The notes: generated from the sequence alone by a model not told the origin. A stretch of 44,458 nucleotides of DNA from Kiritimatiellia bacterium (GCA_017458625.1 JAFTAH010000090.1:1-44458); one strand, 5' to 3'; positions 1 through 7,990 are shown, numbered from the stretch's first letter. Numbers and translations are program-made.

Positions 1-98
1 GCCATCGATTGCAATCGACGGCCATCGGCCAAGCGCGGCTGGAAGCCGCACCTCCGGAAGGGAATCGCATCCTTTCGGGGGTGCGGCATCCTGCCGCG

Positions 99-124
99 CC
101 TCCCCGCGCAAGAAAGGCGGGAGG
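99..124. repeat. Copy A of a 3'-flanking hairpin repeat
   Basis: GC-rich element of the form CCTCCCCGCGCAAG-N-GGCGGGAGG. The outer arms (CCTCCC...GCGGGAGG on one strand) can form a hairpin around an 8-10 nt loop. It lies about 150 bp downstream of the rhomboid gene stop. Three more copies (1538-1566, 2318-2346, 2796-2821) also sit just behind minus-strand genes. The rest of positions 1-273 holds a palindrome-like GGGGTCTGTCCCC with a T-run (about 135-158) and a related GGGAGCTGTCCCC near 286; I see no gene there. Confidence 0.55.
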
Positions 125-273
125 AACCCTTGGGGTCTGTCCCCTTTTTCTCCCGCCCGCTCATCCTTCCGCCGCGCCAACTCGAAAGGAACCGTCAAGT
201 TCCACGCGACTTTGAGGAAGAACAACCCCCGCCAAAATGAACAGCCCCATGGACACCGCGCCTTGCATTTCCT

Positions 274-1437
274 TCACTCCGTGGGAGCTGTCCCCTTTTC
301 CGCCCACTCGTTTTCGAGACATTCGATGCGCCGCCGTACCCGCTGCCGAAAGAAGAATCCCGCGGCCAGTCCGAAGAGCGCGCCTCCCAGATGCGCGCCG
401 TAGGCGACGCCCATAGCCTTGGCAGAGAAGGAAATCGTGCACAACGCCATTCCGCCCTGCAGCAGCATCCACAACACGAATGCGACCCATGCGGGCAAAG
501 CCACCCAGCGTCCGACAAAGGGCCCCAAAAATCGGAGAAAGAACGAAATGGACACCTTCGGGAAAAACACCGCGTACGCGGCGATCACGCCCGAAATGAA
601 TCCGCTTGCGCCAATGCACGGCACCATCGAGGACGGAAAGAGCGCGACGTGCAACAAGCCGCCGGCCAGCCCCGAAAGCAAGGTCAGCAACAGGTACCTC
701 GGCACCCCCAGCGCGTCTTCCACATTGTCCCCGAAGATCAGCAGAAAATACAGGTTTCCCAGCAAGTGCCAGAAACCGCCGTGCAGGAACATTGAGGAAA
801 TGAAGGTGAGGCCGCCGCCGCGAAGCCACTGCCCGGGAATCAGGCCGAACTTGTTTGCGTAGCCATCCAGGTCCTGAAACGTCAGCAAATAGACGATGAT
901 GCAAATTGCCGCGACAGCCCACGTGCACCAGGGGAGCGACGTGCGCGGCGGCGCCCCCTGCTCGACGGGAAATCCCAGAAACCCCGCCGCGTATCCCCAC
1001 ATGGAGCAAGGCTCCGGTTCGCTTTCCGCCTTCATCTTGGCGATGGCGTGCATCGCCAGGATTTCCCTGGCCTTCACAGGAAGCTCCAGCTCCGGGGGCG
1101 GCGGTGGCGGCCTCGGGACCTGCTCCAGCTCGTTCGGGTCGAACCACAGCTCCTGGCAGCGGCAGCATACGTCCAGCTCCAGCTCGCAATCGCCGAGCGG
1201 AAGACGCACAAGCGACATCGGACGCCCACATACGGGACAAGGAGAGCCCATTCCCGACGGATTGTCATTCGCAATCCGCCAGAGCGTGTTGACGAACTCG
1301 GGACGTCCGCACAGCGAACGCACCGCCGGCAACGTCATCGAGCACCCGTGCCCCTCGGGGCAACGGTAGGCGATTTTCCGCTCGAAGAACGTCCGCTCCA
1401 GCACGCGCCCGCAACGTGGACATTTCATCTGGTTCAC
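274..1437 (-). CDS. Rhomboid-family intramembrane serine protease with N-terminal zinc ribbons
   Basis: The 387-residue product has a cytoplasmic-looking head and a polytopic rhomboid domain (about residues 170-370). The catalytic serine is S278 in GASG and the catalytic histidine is H349 in the sequence AHLGG; the HGGFWHLLGN segment (219-228) is the usual rhomboid HxxxN element. Residues 67-94 form a zf-TFIIB-type ribbon (C67, C70, C91, C94), preceded by another Cys-rich segment (C6, C9) and followed by a run of seven prolines. Rhomboids cut transmembrane segments of substrate proteins within the membrane; the substrate cannot be inferred. The GTG start at 1437 is chosen because AGGAAGG lies 7 nt upstream; an ATG three codons later is further from it. 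Confidence 0.9.
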   Translation of the reverse strand: MNQMKCPRCGRVLERTFFERKIAYRCPEGHGCSMTLPAVRSLCGRPEFVNTLWRIANDNPSGMGSPCPVCGRPMSLVRLPLGDCELELDVCCRCQELWFDPNELEQVPRPPPPPPELELPVKAREILAMHAIAKMKAESEPEPCSMWGYAAGFLGFPVEQGAPPRTSLPWCTWAVAAICIIVYLLTFQDLDGYANKFGLIPGQWLRGGGLTFISSMFLHGGFWHLLGNLYFLLIFGDNVEDALGVPRYLLLTLLSGLAGGLLHVALFPSSMVPCIGASGFISGVIAAYAVFFPKVSISFFLRFLGPFVGRWVALPAWVAFVLWMLLQGGMALCTISFSAKAMGVAYGAHLGGALFGLAAGFFFRQRVRRRIECLENEWAEKGTAPTE

Positions 1438-1514
1438 GATTGGACCTTCCTGTTCAAACTCCTTGGGGGCCCCTTTTTCTCATTGCGCCAAACTCCACAC
1501 CCCCCCCGCCTCCC

Positions 1515-1542
1515 GTCCAACGTCCCTCGTCCAAAGTCCTCC
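1515..1542. repeat. Four-unit 7-bp tandem array (GTCCnnn)
   Basis: Four consecutive heptamers begin with GTCC (GTCCAAC, GTCCCTC, GTCCAAA, GTCCTCC). The array lies between the rhomboid gene and the small membrane-protein gene behind it and runs straight into hairpin repeat copy B. A second array of the same family is at 2743-2770. Confidence 0.75.
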
Positions 1543-1566
1543 CCCCCGCGCAAGGAATGCGGGAGG
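1538..1566. repeat. Copy B of the 3'-flanking hairpin repeat
   Basis: CCTCCCCCCCGC, then GCAAGGAAT, then GCGGGAGG; the arms pair. It lies downstream of the minus-strand gene at 1695-2054. The core CCCGCGCAAGGAATGCGG is shared almost exactly with copy D. Confidence 0.6.
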
Positions 1567-1694
1567 AAAGCGCAAAAACCGTTTGGCATGTGGCGTTCAT
1601 TTTAGGGAAACAGCCAGTCCAGGGCACATCTTTGAACCATCCACGCTTTTCATCAATGTCTTTCATCCGCCTGTTTCCTTCGATTTCAAGCAGT

Positions 1695-2054
1695 TCAATG
1701 ATCCATCGGCAGAACATGGGACTTGCCAGATTCATCGGTGCACAATTCGACGTCGGATTGGGCGATGGCAGCATCAAACTCCTTTCGCTCTTCCTCCGAC
1801 ATGGCACCGAGAATAGTTTGCAGTTGCGAGATTTCCCGCCAACGGCGCACGGCATTGCGTATGCCAATGAAAACGCCACTTCCGAAGAGCACGATTCCAA
1901 TTACGGGGATAAACAACTCGCGGGGATTATAACTGTAATCAATCGCAAACAGCGCATATACCATAAGCGCAAGCGGCAAGGCAAAAAGCACGGCAACGAA
2001 CATGCCGCCCGCCGCCCCGAGCATTCTCTCCCAAAACATCTTTCGCTCATTCAT
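1695..2054 (-). CDS. Small two-helix membrane protein, function unknown
   Basis: A 119-residue hypothetical protein. Two hydrophobic segments (roughly residues 10-35 and 45-62) are separated by a short loop and followed by a charged cytoplasmic-type tail rich in Arg and Glu (SEEERKEFDAA). The ATG at 2054 has GAAAGGA a few bases upstream. A longer reading to 2189 runs through the palindromic repeats at 2121-2230 and is not believed. I do not recognise a family. It lies with other small membrane or secreted genes on the same strand, each separated by repeat-rich intergenic DNA, so they are probably separate transcripts. Confidence 0.65.
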   Translation of the reverse strand: MNERKMFWERMLGAAGGMFVAVLFALPLALMVYALFAIDYSYNPRELFIPVIGIVLFGSGVFIGIRNAVRRWREISQLQTILGAMSEEERKEFDAAIAQSDVELCTDESGKSHVLPMDH

Positions 2055-2120
2055 GGCGTTCCTTTCAGATTCGGGGTTTGTCACCTTTCCCGCCGCCCTT
2101 GGGAAGGCGGCCAGCCGGTT

Positions 2121-2230
2121 TTCCACGCCATGGAAGTCAAATCCCCCGTTTTCCCATGGCATGGAACCCAAATTGTGCCGTTTTTCCACGCCATGGAACC
2201 CACTTTTCGCAAAACTTCCACGCCATGGAA
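2121..2230. repeat. Four TTCCA-N5-TGGAA palindromes at about 32-bp spacing
   Basis: Units start at 2121, 2151, 2184 and 2216. Three are identical (TTCCACGCCATGGAA) and the second is a 16-nt variant. Spacings are 30, 33 and 32 bp, close to three helical turns, and the spacers are weakly conserved. The cluster lies directly upstream of the 119-residue membrane-protein gene. A second, two-unit cluster is at 7831-7877. Confidence 0.85.
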
Positions 2231-2250
2231 CCCGAATTTGTCCCCCTTCC

Positions 2251-2282
2251 CCCGTTTCGTCGCTTCGTCGTTTCGTCGGCTC
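2251..2282. repeat. 8-bp tandem array (GTCGnnTC)
   Basis: Three full octamers (GTCGCTTC, GTCGTTTC, GTCGGCTC) plus a partial first unit, immediately next to the palindrome cluster. This is the same octamer family as the array at 5557-5604. Confidence 0.75.
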
Positions 2283-2317
2283 TCCCCTCCCCCCATGGGA
2301 GATGCGCCCCCCTGCCG

Positions 2318-2346
2318 CCTCCCCCCGCGCAAGGGATGCGGGAAGG
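2318..2346. repeat. Copy C of the 3'-flanking hairpin repeat
   Basis: CCTCCCCCCGCGCAAGG, then GATGCGGGAAGG; the arms pair. It lies 65 bp behind the stop of the minus-strand gene at 2411-2704. Confidence 0.55.
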
Positions 2347-2410
2347 GAGCGGAAGGGAAAGGCTGGAGAGGGGCGGTCATTTCAAGGGCATTCCTTGTTT
2401 TTCCAGCTGG

Positions 2411-2704
2411 CTATCGCGTGTATATCCCGGAAATCAACAACCAATTCCATCCCAAGGCCAGCAGCGAAGCCGCGAGCAACCCCAACCAAAGGAGGACTCT
2501 TTTCCACGTTCGGGCCGACCAAATCCGGCAGAAACACCAAATCGCATAAACACCCAGGACCACATGCGGCAACACGGCAAGCCACAATGCGACCTTGCTC
2601 GGCACGGGCACGTGGAAAACCAAAAGCAGCCAAAGAACCGGATAGGCCAGGAAAAACAAAACCCATGCGCCATGTCCCAGCAAAGTCTTTCCCGTTGCAT
2701 TCAT
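2411..2704 (-). CDS. Small three-helix membrane protein, function unknown
   Basis: A 97-residue, strongly hydrophobic protein with three predicted membrane helices (about residues 10-28, 34-55 and 65-92) joined by short basic loops. The ATG at 2704 is preceded by GGAGGT at good spacing; the longer reading to 2830 would run through a tandem array and a hairpin repeat. I do not recognise a family. Its neighbours are likewise small membrane proteins on the same strand. Confidence 0.65.
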   Translation of the reverse strand: MNATGKTLLGHGAWVLFFLAYPVLWLLLVFHVPVPSKVALWLAVLPHVVLGVYAIWCFCRIWSARTWKRVLLWLGLLAASLLALGWNWLLISGIYTR

Positions 2705-2742
2705 CGCCCGACCTCCGTTGAAGTGAAAAGGAAATCCGCCCC

Positions 2743-2770
2743 GTCCGAAGTCCGCTGTCCGAAGTCCCCG
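2743..2770. repeat. Four-unit 7-bp tandem array (GTCCnnn)
   Basis: Heptamers GTCCGAA, GTCCGCT, GTCCGAA and GTCCCCG, about 40 bp upstream of the start at 2704. Same family as 1515-1542. Confidence 0.75.
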
Positions 2771-2795
2771 CCGCAAGATGCACCCCCCTCCCGCG

Positions 2796-2821
2796 CCCCC
2801 CCGCGCAAGGAATGCGGAAGG
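2796..2821. repeat. Copy D of the 3'-flanking hairpin repeat
   Basis: Core CCCGCGCAAGGAATGCGG, nearly identical to copy B, 32 bp behind the stop of the minus-strand gene at 2853-3845. Constant placement behind genes suggests a 3'-end processing or termination role, or target-site preference of a small mobile repeat. Confidence 0.6.
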
Positions 2822-2852
2822 AAAGCGCAAGGGGCGAGCTGGAGGGGGATAG

Positions 2853-3845
2853 TCATTTTACGGAACGGCTGTCGGAGGCTTGGAAAGGCTCCGAAACACT
2901 GTCGATGGACAGCGTTTCGAGGATTCGGCGGATTTCGCGGTCATAGCCGGTGGAACGGGGAGCGGCGTCGGCGTCATCGTCGGCGTCCGGCTCGAAGAAG
3001 CGCGGGGCGTGGATGATCAGCCAGCCGTCCGGAAGGGGCACGAGCCAGCAGAAGGCCGACTCGCCATAGGGGCCGGGGAAGCCGGGCAGCTCGTAGGCGT
3101 CGCATTCGCCGATGTGTTGCACGGGCACGGAGGCCGCGCCGGTCTCCAGCAAGCCGGCCTCTTCGGTGTCGGTTGCCGGGCACGCGGGATGGTGTTCCAG
3201 CATGATGGCGGGCACCTCGCCCAAGGGAACGTCGTCCGTGGGGAGGTCGAATTCCTCCAGAAGCCGCTTTTCCACCAGTCCGACCCGGCGCGCACGGTCG
3301 ATTCCGGCCGCCTTCAGGCACTCTTCCGCCTCTTCCGGCATTTCCGGCAGCGCGAAGCGGACCACGGCGAAATCCGTCGAATGCCAGAAACTCACCCCGA
3401 GATTGTCAAGATAACGAAACACCTCCCTCTCGTCGGTGTCGGTGGCGTCGTCGGGCCATAGGACGCTGGTCGGCCAGGACGGGTAGATCAAGGACAGGTT
3501 GATTTGGAAGATGCTAAACAGTGCGAAGAGGAGAAAGAGGATGCCGAGGAGGATCTTGTGGGAGGCGCAATCGGCGCAGGCCTGGGCGAAGTCGCGGCGG
3601 CGGAGCCAGCGGTAGAGGAGGATGGAGAGGATGAGCGGCAGAATAAGGTTGAAGAGGAAACTGATGAAATTGAAGGCCGCCGGTGTACGGGATAGCAGAA
3701 GGTGCTGTAGCAGGCGCGCGTGGGGGGGCGGGACGTGAAAGAAAAGCGCGAAGAGGTTGCTCAGCAGCGCCAGAAGGTTGCGACAGGGCTGGAACAGGGC
3801 GACGAAAGCCACAAGGGAGAGGTTGCGGGCGAGTTTCGGCGTCAT
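2853..3845 (-). CDS. Membrane-anchored protein with acidic extracytoplasmic domain, unknown function
   Basis: A 330-residue product. Three hydrophobic segments (about residues 8-38, 55-80 and 96-118) precede a hydrophilic, Asp/Glu-rich region of about 200 residues that ends in a short helical tail. No catalytic motif is recognisable. Its first about 14 residues (MTPKLARNLSLVAF) are identical to those of the next upstream gene, and the DNA over the first about 75 bp is also nearly identical, so the two 5' ends were probably copied from each other. No clear Shine-Dalgarno sequence precedes the ATG. Confidence 0.6.
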   Translation of the reverse strand: MTPKLARNLSLVAFVALFQPCRNLLALLSNLFALFFHVPPPHARLLQHLLLSRTPAAFNFISFLFNLILPLILSILLYRWLRRRDFAQACADCASHKILLGILFLLFALFSIFQINLSLIYPSWPTSVLWPDDATDTDEREVFRYLDNLGVSFWHSTDFAVVRFALPEMPEEAEECLKAAGIDRARRVGLVEKRLLEEFDLPTDDVPLGEVPAIMLEHHPACPATDTEEAGLLETGAASVPVQHIGECDAYELPGFPGPYGESAFCWLVPLPDGWLIIHAPRFFEPDADDDADAAPRSTGYDREIRRILETLSIDSVSEPFQASDSRSVK

Positions 3846-3923
3846 AGGCGGGCTTTCTTGGTGGGTTGGTGGTTGGCTGGTTGGGGGCGGTGGGCGGTGG
3901 ACGGAACCGCCGCGGCAAGACTT

Positions 3924-4472
3924 TTAGGGTGAAGGGGAGGCGGGGGATTCGGCGGGGGAGGGGGCGGAAGCGGGTTCGGACGTTTCGGGGGCTTGGTCCA
4001 TGTCTAAAGGGGCATTTCCCGCCCGAAGCCAAAGCACCGCCTCATAATTCACCTCTCCGCCCCGGAGGTGCCAGGCGTAGCAGTCGAGAATGGCGCCCGA
4101 CATGTCGTCGGGGTGCTGGATCCCATGAGCCCGGAAGTAATCCACCAGTGGAATAACGCCCTCATCGTCACACCACAGGCCCCACTCGTTGCGTATCCAC
4201 ATGCCCAACGAGAAGTGCAGGAGAATGGGGTCATTTTCCCGGATGTAGGCCTTCTCTTTCTCGCTGAGCATGGCGTCGAGTTTTGCCATGCAAGCGGGCA
4301 GGTCCGCGGGGATGTCCTCAACGTAGATGACCTCAGCATCATCGGAGAAGTCGGTGGATTCGGAAGGGGGAGCAGGAGGTTTGGCGTCGGGGGCGGCCAG
4401 CAGGGGGCGGCAGGAGAGGAACAGGGCGAAAAAGGCCACAAGGGAGAGGTTGCGGGCGAGTTTTGGTGTCAT
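3924..4472 (-). CDS. Secreted DUF6794-like protein
   Basis: A 182-residue protein with a signal peptide (cut probably after about residue 26, at LLA-AP) followed by a compact domain (about 45-145). The central segment HFSLGMWIRNEWGLW, followed by HPDDMS, resembles the DUF6794 family, whose function is not established. The tail (150-182) is Pro/Ser/Ala-rich and looks disordered. The signal peptide is shared almost exactly with the downstream gene at 2853-3845. There is no evident ribosome binding site; the start codon lies 25 bp after the stop of the DUF4380-like gene, so translation may depend on that gene. Confidence 0.7.
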   Translation of the reverse strand: MTPKLARNLSLVAFFALFLSCRPLLAAPDAKPPAPPSESTDFSDDAEVIYVEDIPADLPACMAKLDAMLSEKEKAYIRENDPILLHFSLGMWIRNEWGLWCDDEGVIPLVDYFRAHGIQHPDDMSGAILDCYAWHLRGGEVNYEAVLWLRAGNAPLDMDQAPETSEPASAPSPAESPASPSP

Positions 4473-4496
4473 GAGCAGTGGGCTGGAGGTGGGCGG

Positions 4497-5555
4497 TCAT
4501 AGGACGGGAAGGCTGTCGACGCCCGGGGGAAAGACGCAGTAGACGAGGGTGTTGGCGAGGGTCGAGAGATGGGGGACGGAAGAGCAATCGGAGGTGACGG
4601 TTTCGAGTTCGGCGTAGCCGAGGCCGGTGTTGGAGTAGAGTTCGGCGTGGGCATCCGGGGTTGTGTCGACGGTAAAGAGGCCATTGGGTGTCCGGGCCGA
4701 CAGAGAGGAAGTCGGGAGGAGAAGTTTGACTTCGGAGGAGGGAGGAGGTGTGTAAGTGGCCGGACACCCGAGAAGCGGGTCGCCGGGGATCACGACGAAC
4801 GAACCGGGAAAAAGCGTGCCCTCCACGACGGTGGGCGTGAAATCGGGAGTGGAAACGGTAAAGTGGATTATGTCGGGGTTGGCGACTTGGGAAATGTGCC
4901 AAAGGGAGAGCGGGAGGTCGTTTTCGTCTTCGGCGAAGACGGACGGATAGAGGACTTGTTCGCAGATAAGAACGGGGAGGTGGGGAGTGACGATGAAGGT
5001 GCGTTCAAGGGTGGCGGAAACGGGCGGGGGGTATTCCCGAATGAGGTTGACGTATTGCGTTCCGTCCTCCTCGACCCAGGCTTTGACAGTGGAGGGGCCG
5101 TCGGCAAGGGCGGGGGGCGGGGGCCAGTCGGAAGAAGAAGGGGAGAAGGCGGGCCAGTTGGATTGGGCGACGGGCCACACCCAGTCGCCGCCAATGTTGA
5201 AGAAGTCGGGGGCGGTGGAGGGGTCGGGGGGAAGCGCGCCGGCGTCGGCGAGAGCGTCGTCAAGGCGGAGAAGGTTTGGGGCGTCGGCGGAAGGCGCGAG
5301 GAAAACGAGGCGGGAGATGGCGGGCACGATGACGGCGTGGACGCGGGCGTTGTGGAGGACGTAGGCCTCGGGGTAGCCGCGGAAGGGCGTGGGAGCAAGC
5401 GGTTTTTGGGGTGAGGGTTTCAGGTTGAGGGAGGAAGGGGCAAGCCTTGCTGCCGGAGCCTCGGGAGAGGCAGCCGACAGCGCGTCCGCGGCAAGACTCT
5501 GGCTGGCGGCGGCAAGGGATAGCGCAAGGAGGGCGGAAGGAAGGTTGTGTTTCAT
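4497..5555 (-). CDS. Secreted DUF4380-like (galactose-mutarotase-fold) protein
   Basis: A 352-residue protein with a signal peptide (about residues 1-22). After a Pro/Ala-rich linker, the segments [19 protein letters not shown] and [10 protein letters not shown] fit the DUF4380 family, which is related to aldose-epimerase/mutarotase-like beta-sandwiches and probably acts on or binds carbohydrate. The family match is from memory of the motif pattern. The ATG at 5555 has no Shine-Dalgarno sequence: a six-unit octamer array (5557-5604) ends one base before it. The gene follows the MacA/MacB-ATPase pair on the same strand with a 51-bp gap. Confidence 0.65.
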   Translation of the reverse strand: MKHNLPSALLALSLAAASQSLAADALSAASPEAPAARLAPSSLNLKPSPQKPLAPTPFRGYPEAYVLHNARVHAVIVPAISRLVFLAPSADAPNLLRLDDALADAGALPPDPSTAPDFFNIGGDWVWPVAQSNWPAFSPSSSDWPPPPALADGPSTVKAWVEEDGTQYVNLIREYPPPVSATLERTFIVTPHLPVLICEQVLYPSVFAEDENDLPLSLWHISQVANPDIIHFTVSTPDFTPTVVEGTLFPGSFVVIPGDPLLGCPATYTPPPSSEVKLLLPTSSLSARTPNGLFTVDTTPDAHAELYSNTGLGYAELETVTSDCSSVPHLSTLANTLVYCVFPPGVDSLPVL

Positions 5556-5556
5556 C

Positions 5557-5604
5557 GTCGGCTCGTCGTTTTGTCGTTTCGTCGTTTCGTCGCCTCGTCG
5601 TCCG
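5557..5604. repeat. Six-unit 8-bp tandem array (GTCGnnTC) at a start codon
   Basis: Six octamers, mostly GTCGTTTC or close variants, fill nearly the whole 51-bp gap between the MacB-type ATPase gene stop and the DUF4380-like start. On the coding strand it reads as repeats of GAAACGAC up to one base before the ATG, where a ribosome binding site would normally be. Confidence 0.85.
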
Positions 5605-5606
5605 TT

Positions 5607-6413
5607 TCAGCCCTCGCCCGCCGCCGTCGAGGGCGTGTCCCGCGCCCCGCCCATGAGCAATTCGTCCGTGGCGGGCAGCCGCTTGAGCTCCTCGCCCGCC
5701 CGCAGCGGCTTCTCCACCCGCTCGTCCCGGACAATCACCCCGTCGCGCAGCACGATCTGCCGCCGGCAATACTGCGCGATGTCCGGCTCGTGCGTCACCA
5801 TGAGAATCGTCATCCCCTTGTCGTTGAGGTCCTGGAAAATCTCCATGATTTCGAGGCTCGTCCGCGTGTCGAGGTTTCCCGTCGGCTCGTCCGCCAGCAG
5901 AAACGACGGCTCGTTGACCAGCGCCCGCGCGATCGCCACCCGCTGCTGCTGCCCGCCGCTCAGCTGGCTCGGATGGTGGAACGCCCGCTTCCCCAGCCCC
6001 ACCCGCTCCAGCGCCGCCAGCGCCCGCCGCCGCAGCTCCTTCCGCGGCGGGCACTGCGGCGAATACAGCATCGGCAGCTCCACGTTTTCCAGCGCCGACG
6101 TCCGGCTCAGCAGGTTGAACCCCTGGAACACGAACCCCAGCCGCTGGTTCCGCACCCGCGCCAGCCGGTCCCGGTCGAACGCCCCCACTTGCTCCCCCTC
6201 CAGCCAGTACTCGCCCCCGCTCGGACGGTCCAAGCACCCCAGCATGTTCATCAGCGTCGACTTCCCCGACCCGCTGGGCCCCATGATCGCCACGAAATCC
6301 CCCCGCTCGATCTCCAGCGACACCCCCTTCACCGCGTGCACCGCCACGTCCTCACCGCTCTGGTACACCTTGTCCAGCCCCACCAGCCGGATCACCTTGT
6401 CCTTCGCTTCCAT
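5607..6413 (-). CDS. MacB/LolD-type ABC transporter ATPase
   Basis: A 268-residue ATP-binding subunit. Walker A is GPSGSGKS (45-52), the Q-loop is in FVFQGFN, the ABC signature is LSGGQQQR (151-158) and Walker B is FLLADEP. These are features of the MacB/LolD/FtsE subgroup, which drive mechanotransmission through FtsX-fold permeases. The C-terminal extension after residue 225 is not needed for the ATPase fold. It follows the MacA adaptor gene in the same direction, so the pair probably works as an efflux or export machine. No permease gene is nearby and the ATPase is not fused to one as in E. coli MacB. Start at ATG 6413. Confidence 0.9.
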   Translation of the reverse strand: MEAKDKVIRLVGLDKVYQSGEDVAVHAVKGVSLEIERGDFVAIMGPSGSGKSTLMNMLGCLDRPSGGEYWLEGEQVGAFDRDRLARVRNQRLGFVFQGFNLLSRTSALENVELPMLYSPQCPPRKELRRRALAALERVGLGKRAFHHPSQLSGGQQQRVAIARALVNEPSFLLADEPTGNLDTRTSLEIMEIFQDLNDKGMTILMVTHEPDIAQYCRRQIVLRDGVIVRDERVEKPLRAGEELKRLPATDELLMGGARDTPSTAAGEG

Positions 6414-6442
6414 CTCACCCGTCCCTTCCGTCCCGTTTTCTT

Positions 6443-6474
6443 GTCGCCCTGTCGTCCCGTCGCCTTGTCGTCCT
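6443..6474. repeat. Four-unit 8-bp tandem array (GTCGnnnn)
   Basis: Four octamers (GTCGCCCT, GTCGTCCC, GTCGCCTT, GTCGTCCT) occupy the gap between the adaptor and ATPase genes, about 30 bp before the ATPase start codon. Confidence 0.75.
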
Positions 6475-6483
6475 CCTTCCCCC

Positions 6484-7731
6484 TCACCGCCTCGGCGGCG
6501 GCCCCGGCATGAACGGCGAGCCCCCGCCCTTCGCGCCGCTACCGCCCGCCGGCAAAGCCGCCCCCGCGTCCGCCTTCCCCGTCACCACCTCGTCCCCCTC
6601 CTTCAGCCCCGCGAGAATCTCCGTCCACGTCCCGTCCGAAATCCCCGCCACCACCGGCACCCCCCGCAACCCGCCGTCCCCTTCCGCCACCCACACCATC
6701 CGCCGCGTCCCGTTCTCCGCCCCCGCCCCGCCCGCCGCGGGGGGCGCGGGGGGCTTCCCCCCGTCCTTTGCCGCCCCCGCCCCCGGCCCCGGCCCCGCCG
6801 TCTTCGCCCCCTCCGGCGGCCGAAACCGCAACGCCGCGTTCGGCACCCGCAGCGCCCCCTCCCGCCGCACCGTCACCACGCTCGCGTTCGCCGTCATCCC
6901 CGGACGCAGCTTCAAATCGTCGTTCACCACGTCCACGATTGCAATGTAATTCACCACGTTCTGGCTCTTCACCGGCTCGAACCGCACCTGGCTGACCGTC
7001 CCCGTGAACTCCCGGTCCGTGTACGCGTCCACCGTGAACACCACCTCCTGCCCCTCCTCGACCCCGCCCACGTCCGCCTCGGAAATCTCGGCCTCGATGC
7101 GCATCGCCCGCAAATCCTGGGCGATCGTGAAAAACACCGGCGTCGTCATGCTCGCCGCCACCGTCTGCCCCACGTCCACCGCCCGCGAAATCACCACCCC
7201 GTCGATCGGACTGTAGATCTCCGTCTTCTCCAGATCCACCCGGATTTTGTCGAGGCTCGCCCGCTTCATCCGGAGACTCGCCCTCGCCTGCGCCGCCGTC
7301 GCCTCCGCCTGGTCGAAATCGGCCTCGCTGACCAGCTCCGCCTCTCGCAGCTCCTTTGCCCGGCGGAAATTCGCCTCGGCGAGCTTGAGATTCGCCTCCG
7401 CGCTATCCACCTCGGCCTCGGCCTGCTCCCGCTGCCGCTCGTAGCTGCTCGCATCCACCCTCGCCAACAACTGCCCGTTCGTCACGCTCGAATTGTAATC
7501 CGCATACAACTCCGTCACCTTCCCGCTCACCTCGCTCCCCACGTCAACGGTTTTCACCGCATTCAACGCCCCGTTCGCCGTCACCGACTGCACGATGTCC
7601 CCCCTCCCGACCCCCACCGTCTTCCACCCCGCCGCCCCGTTGCTCCCCGCCTTCCCCCCCCACTGCCGCCACCCCCACCAGCCCCCTGCCGCCAACGCCA
7701 CCACCACGACCAGTCCGATGATTTTCTTCAT
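6484..7731 (-). CDS. macA: MacA-type periplasmic adaptor (HlyD/RND family)
   Basis: A 415-residue membrane-fusion protein. An N-terminal anchor (residues 2-20) is followed by a barrel-sandwich domain, with a lipoyl-like half at about 45-95 and its partner near 195-220. A helical hairpin (about 100-185) repeats Glu/Ala/Arg and ends in the [13 protein letters not shown] type helix. Beta-barrel and membrane-proximal domains lie towards the C-terminus. A Gly/Ala/Pro-rich insert (about 315-350) and a Gly/Pro tail are low complexity. In MacAB systems the adaptor links the inner-membrane permease to an outer-membrane TolC-type channel. AAAGG lies 7 nt before the ATG. The symbol is by family resemblance only. 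Confidence 0.85.
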   Translation of the reverse strand: MKKIIGLVVVVALAAGGWWGWRQWGGKAGSNGAAGWKTVGVGRGDIVQSVTANGALNAVKTVDVGSEVSGKVTELYADYNSSVTNGQLLARVDASSYERQREQAEAEVDSAEANLKLAEANFRRAKELREAELVSEADFDQAEATAAQARASLRMKRASLDKIRVDLEKTEIYSPIDGVVISRAVDVGQTVAASMTTPVFFTIAQDLRAMRIEAEISEADVGGVEEGQEVVFTVDAYTDREFTGTVSQVRFEPVKSQNVVNYIAIVDVVNDDLKLRPGMTANASVVTVRREGALRVPNAALRFRPPEGAKTAGPGPGAGAAKDGGKPPAPPAAGGAGAENGTRRMVWVAEGDGGLRGVPVVAGISDGTWTEILAGLKEGDEVVTGKADAGAALPAGGSGAKGGGSPFMPGPPPRR

Positions 7732-7830
7732 GCCAACCTTTCAGTTTACAAAGTCTGTTCTTTGCCAGTCGCCCCCCGCCTCCCAAACGTTACACCCCCC
7801 GCCAATGATTTTCCCTTCCCCTCCCGCATT

Positions 7831-7877
7831 TTCCAGACAATGGAAACATGTTTTACGGGTTTTTCCATGGAATGGAA
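7831..7877. repeat. Two TTCCA-N5-TGGAA palindromes, 32 bp apart
   Basis: TTCCAGACAATGGAA at 7831-7845 and TTCCATGGAATGGAA at 7863-7877. Each is followed by a similar spacer (ATGTTTTACGGG and ATGTTTTGAGAT). The spacing matches the cluster at 2121-2230. Confidence 0.85.
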
Positions 7878-7955
7878 CCATGTTTTGAGATTTTGGACCA
7901 CTCCGCATCACGACGATCCGCGCGTTTCTTCCCTTTGGGAAGCTCAAACGTCGTG

Positions 7956-7990
7956 GTCTCCCGTCGACCGTTGACTGTCGACCGTCTCCC
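7956..7990. repeat. Five-unit 7-bp tandem array (GTCGACC family)
   Basis: Heptamers GTCTCCC, GTCGACC, GTTGACT, GTCGACC and GTCTCCC follow each other without gaps. The core contains SalI-like GTCGAC palindromes. Confidence 0.75.

Noticed and set aside
135..158. GGGGTCTGTCCCC with T-run as a terminator of the rhomboid gene
   Set aside because: It is over 100 bp behind the stop and its T-run is on the wrong strand for that gene.
2121..2230. CRISPR array at the 32-bp palindromes
   Set aside because: Repeats are only 15 bp, spacers are partly conserved rather than unique and there are no cas genes.
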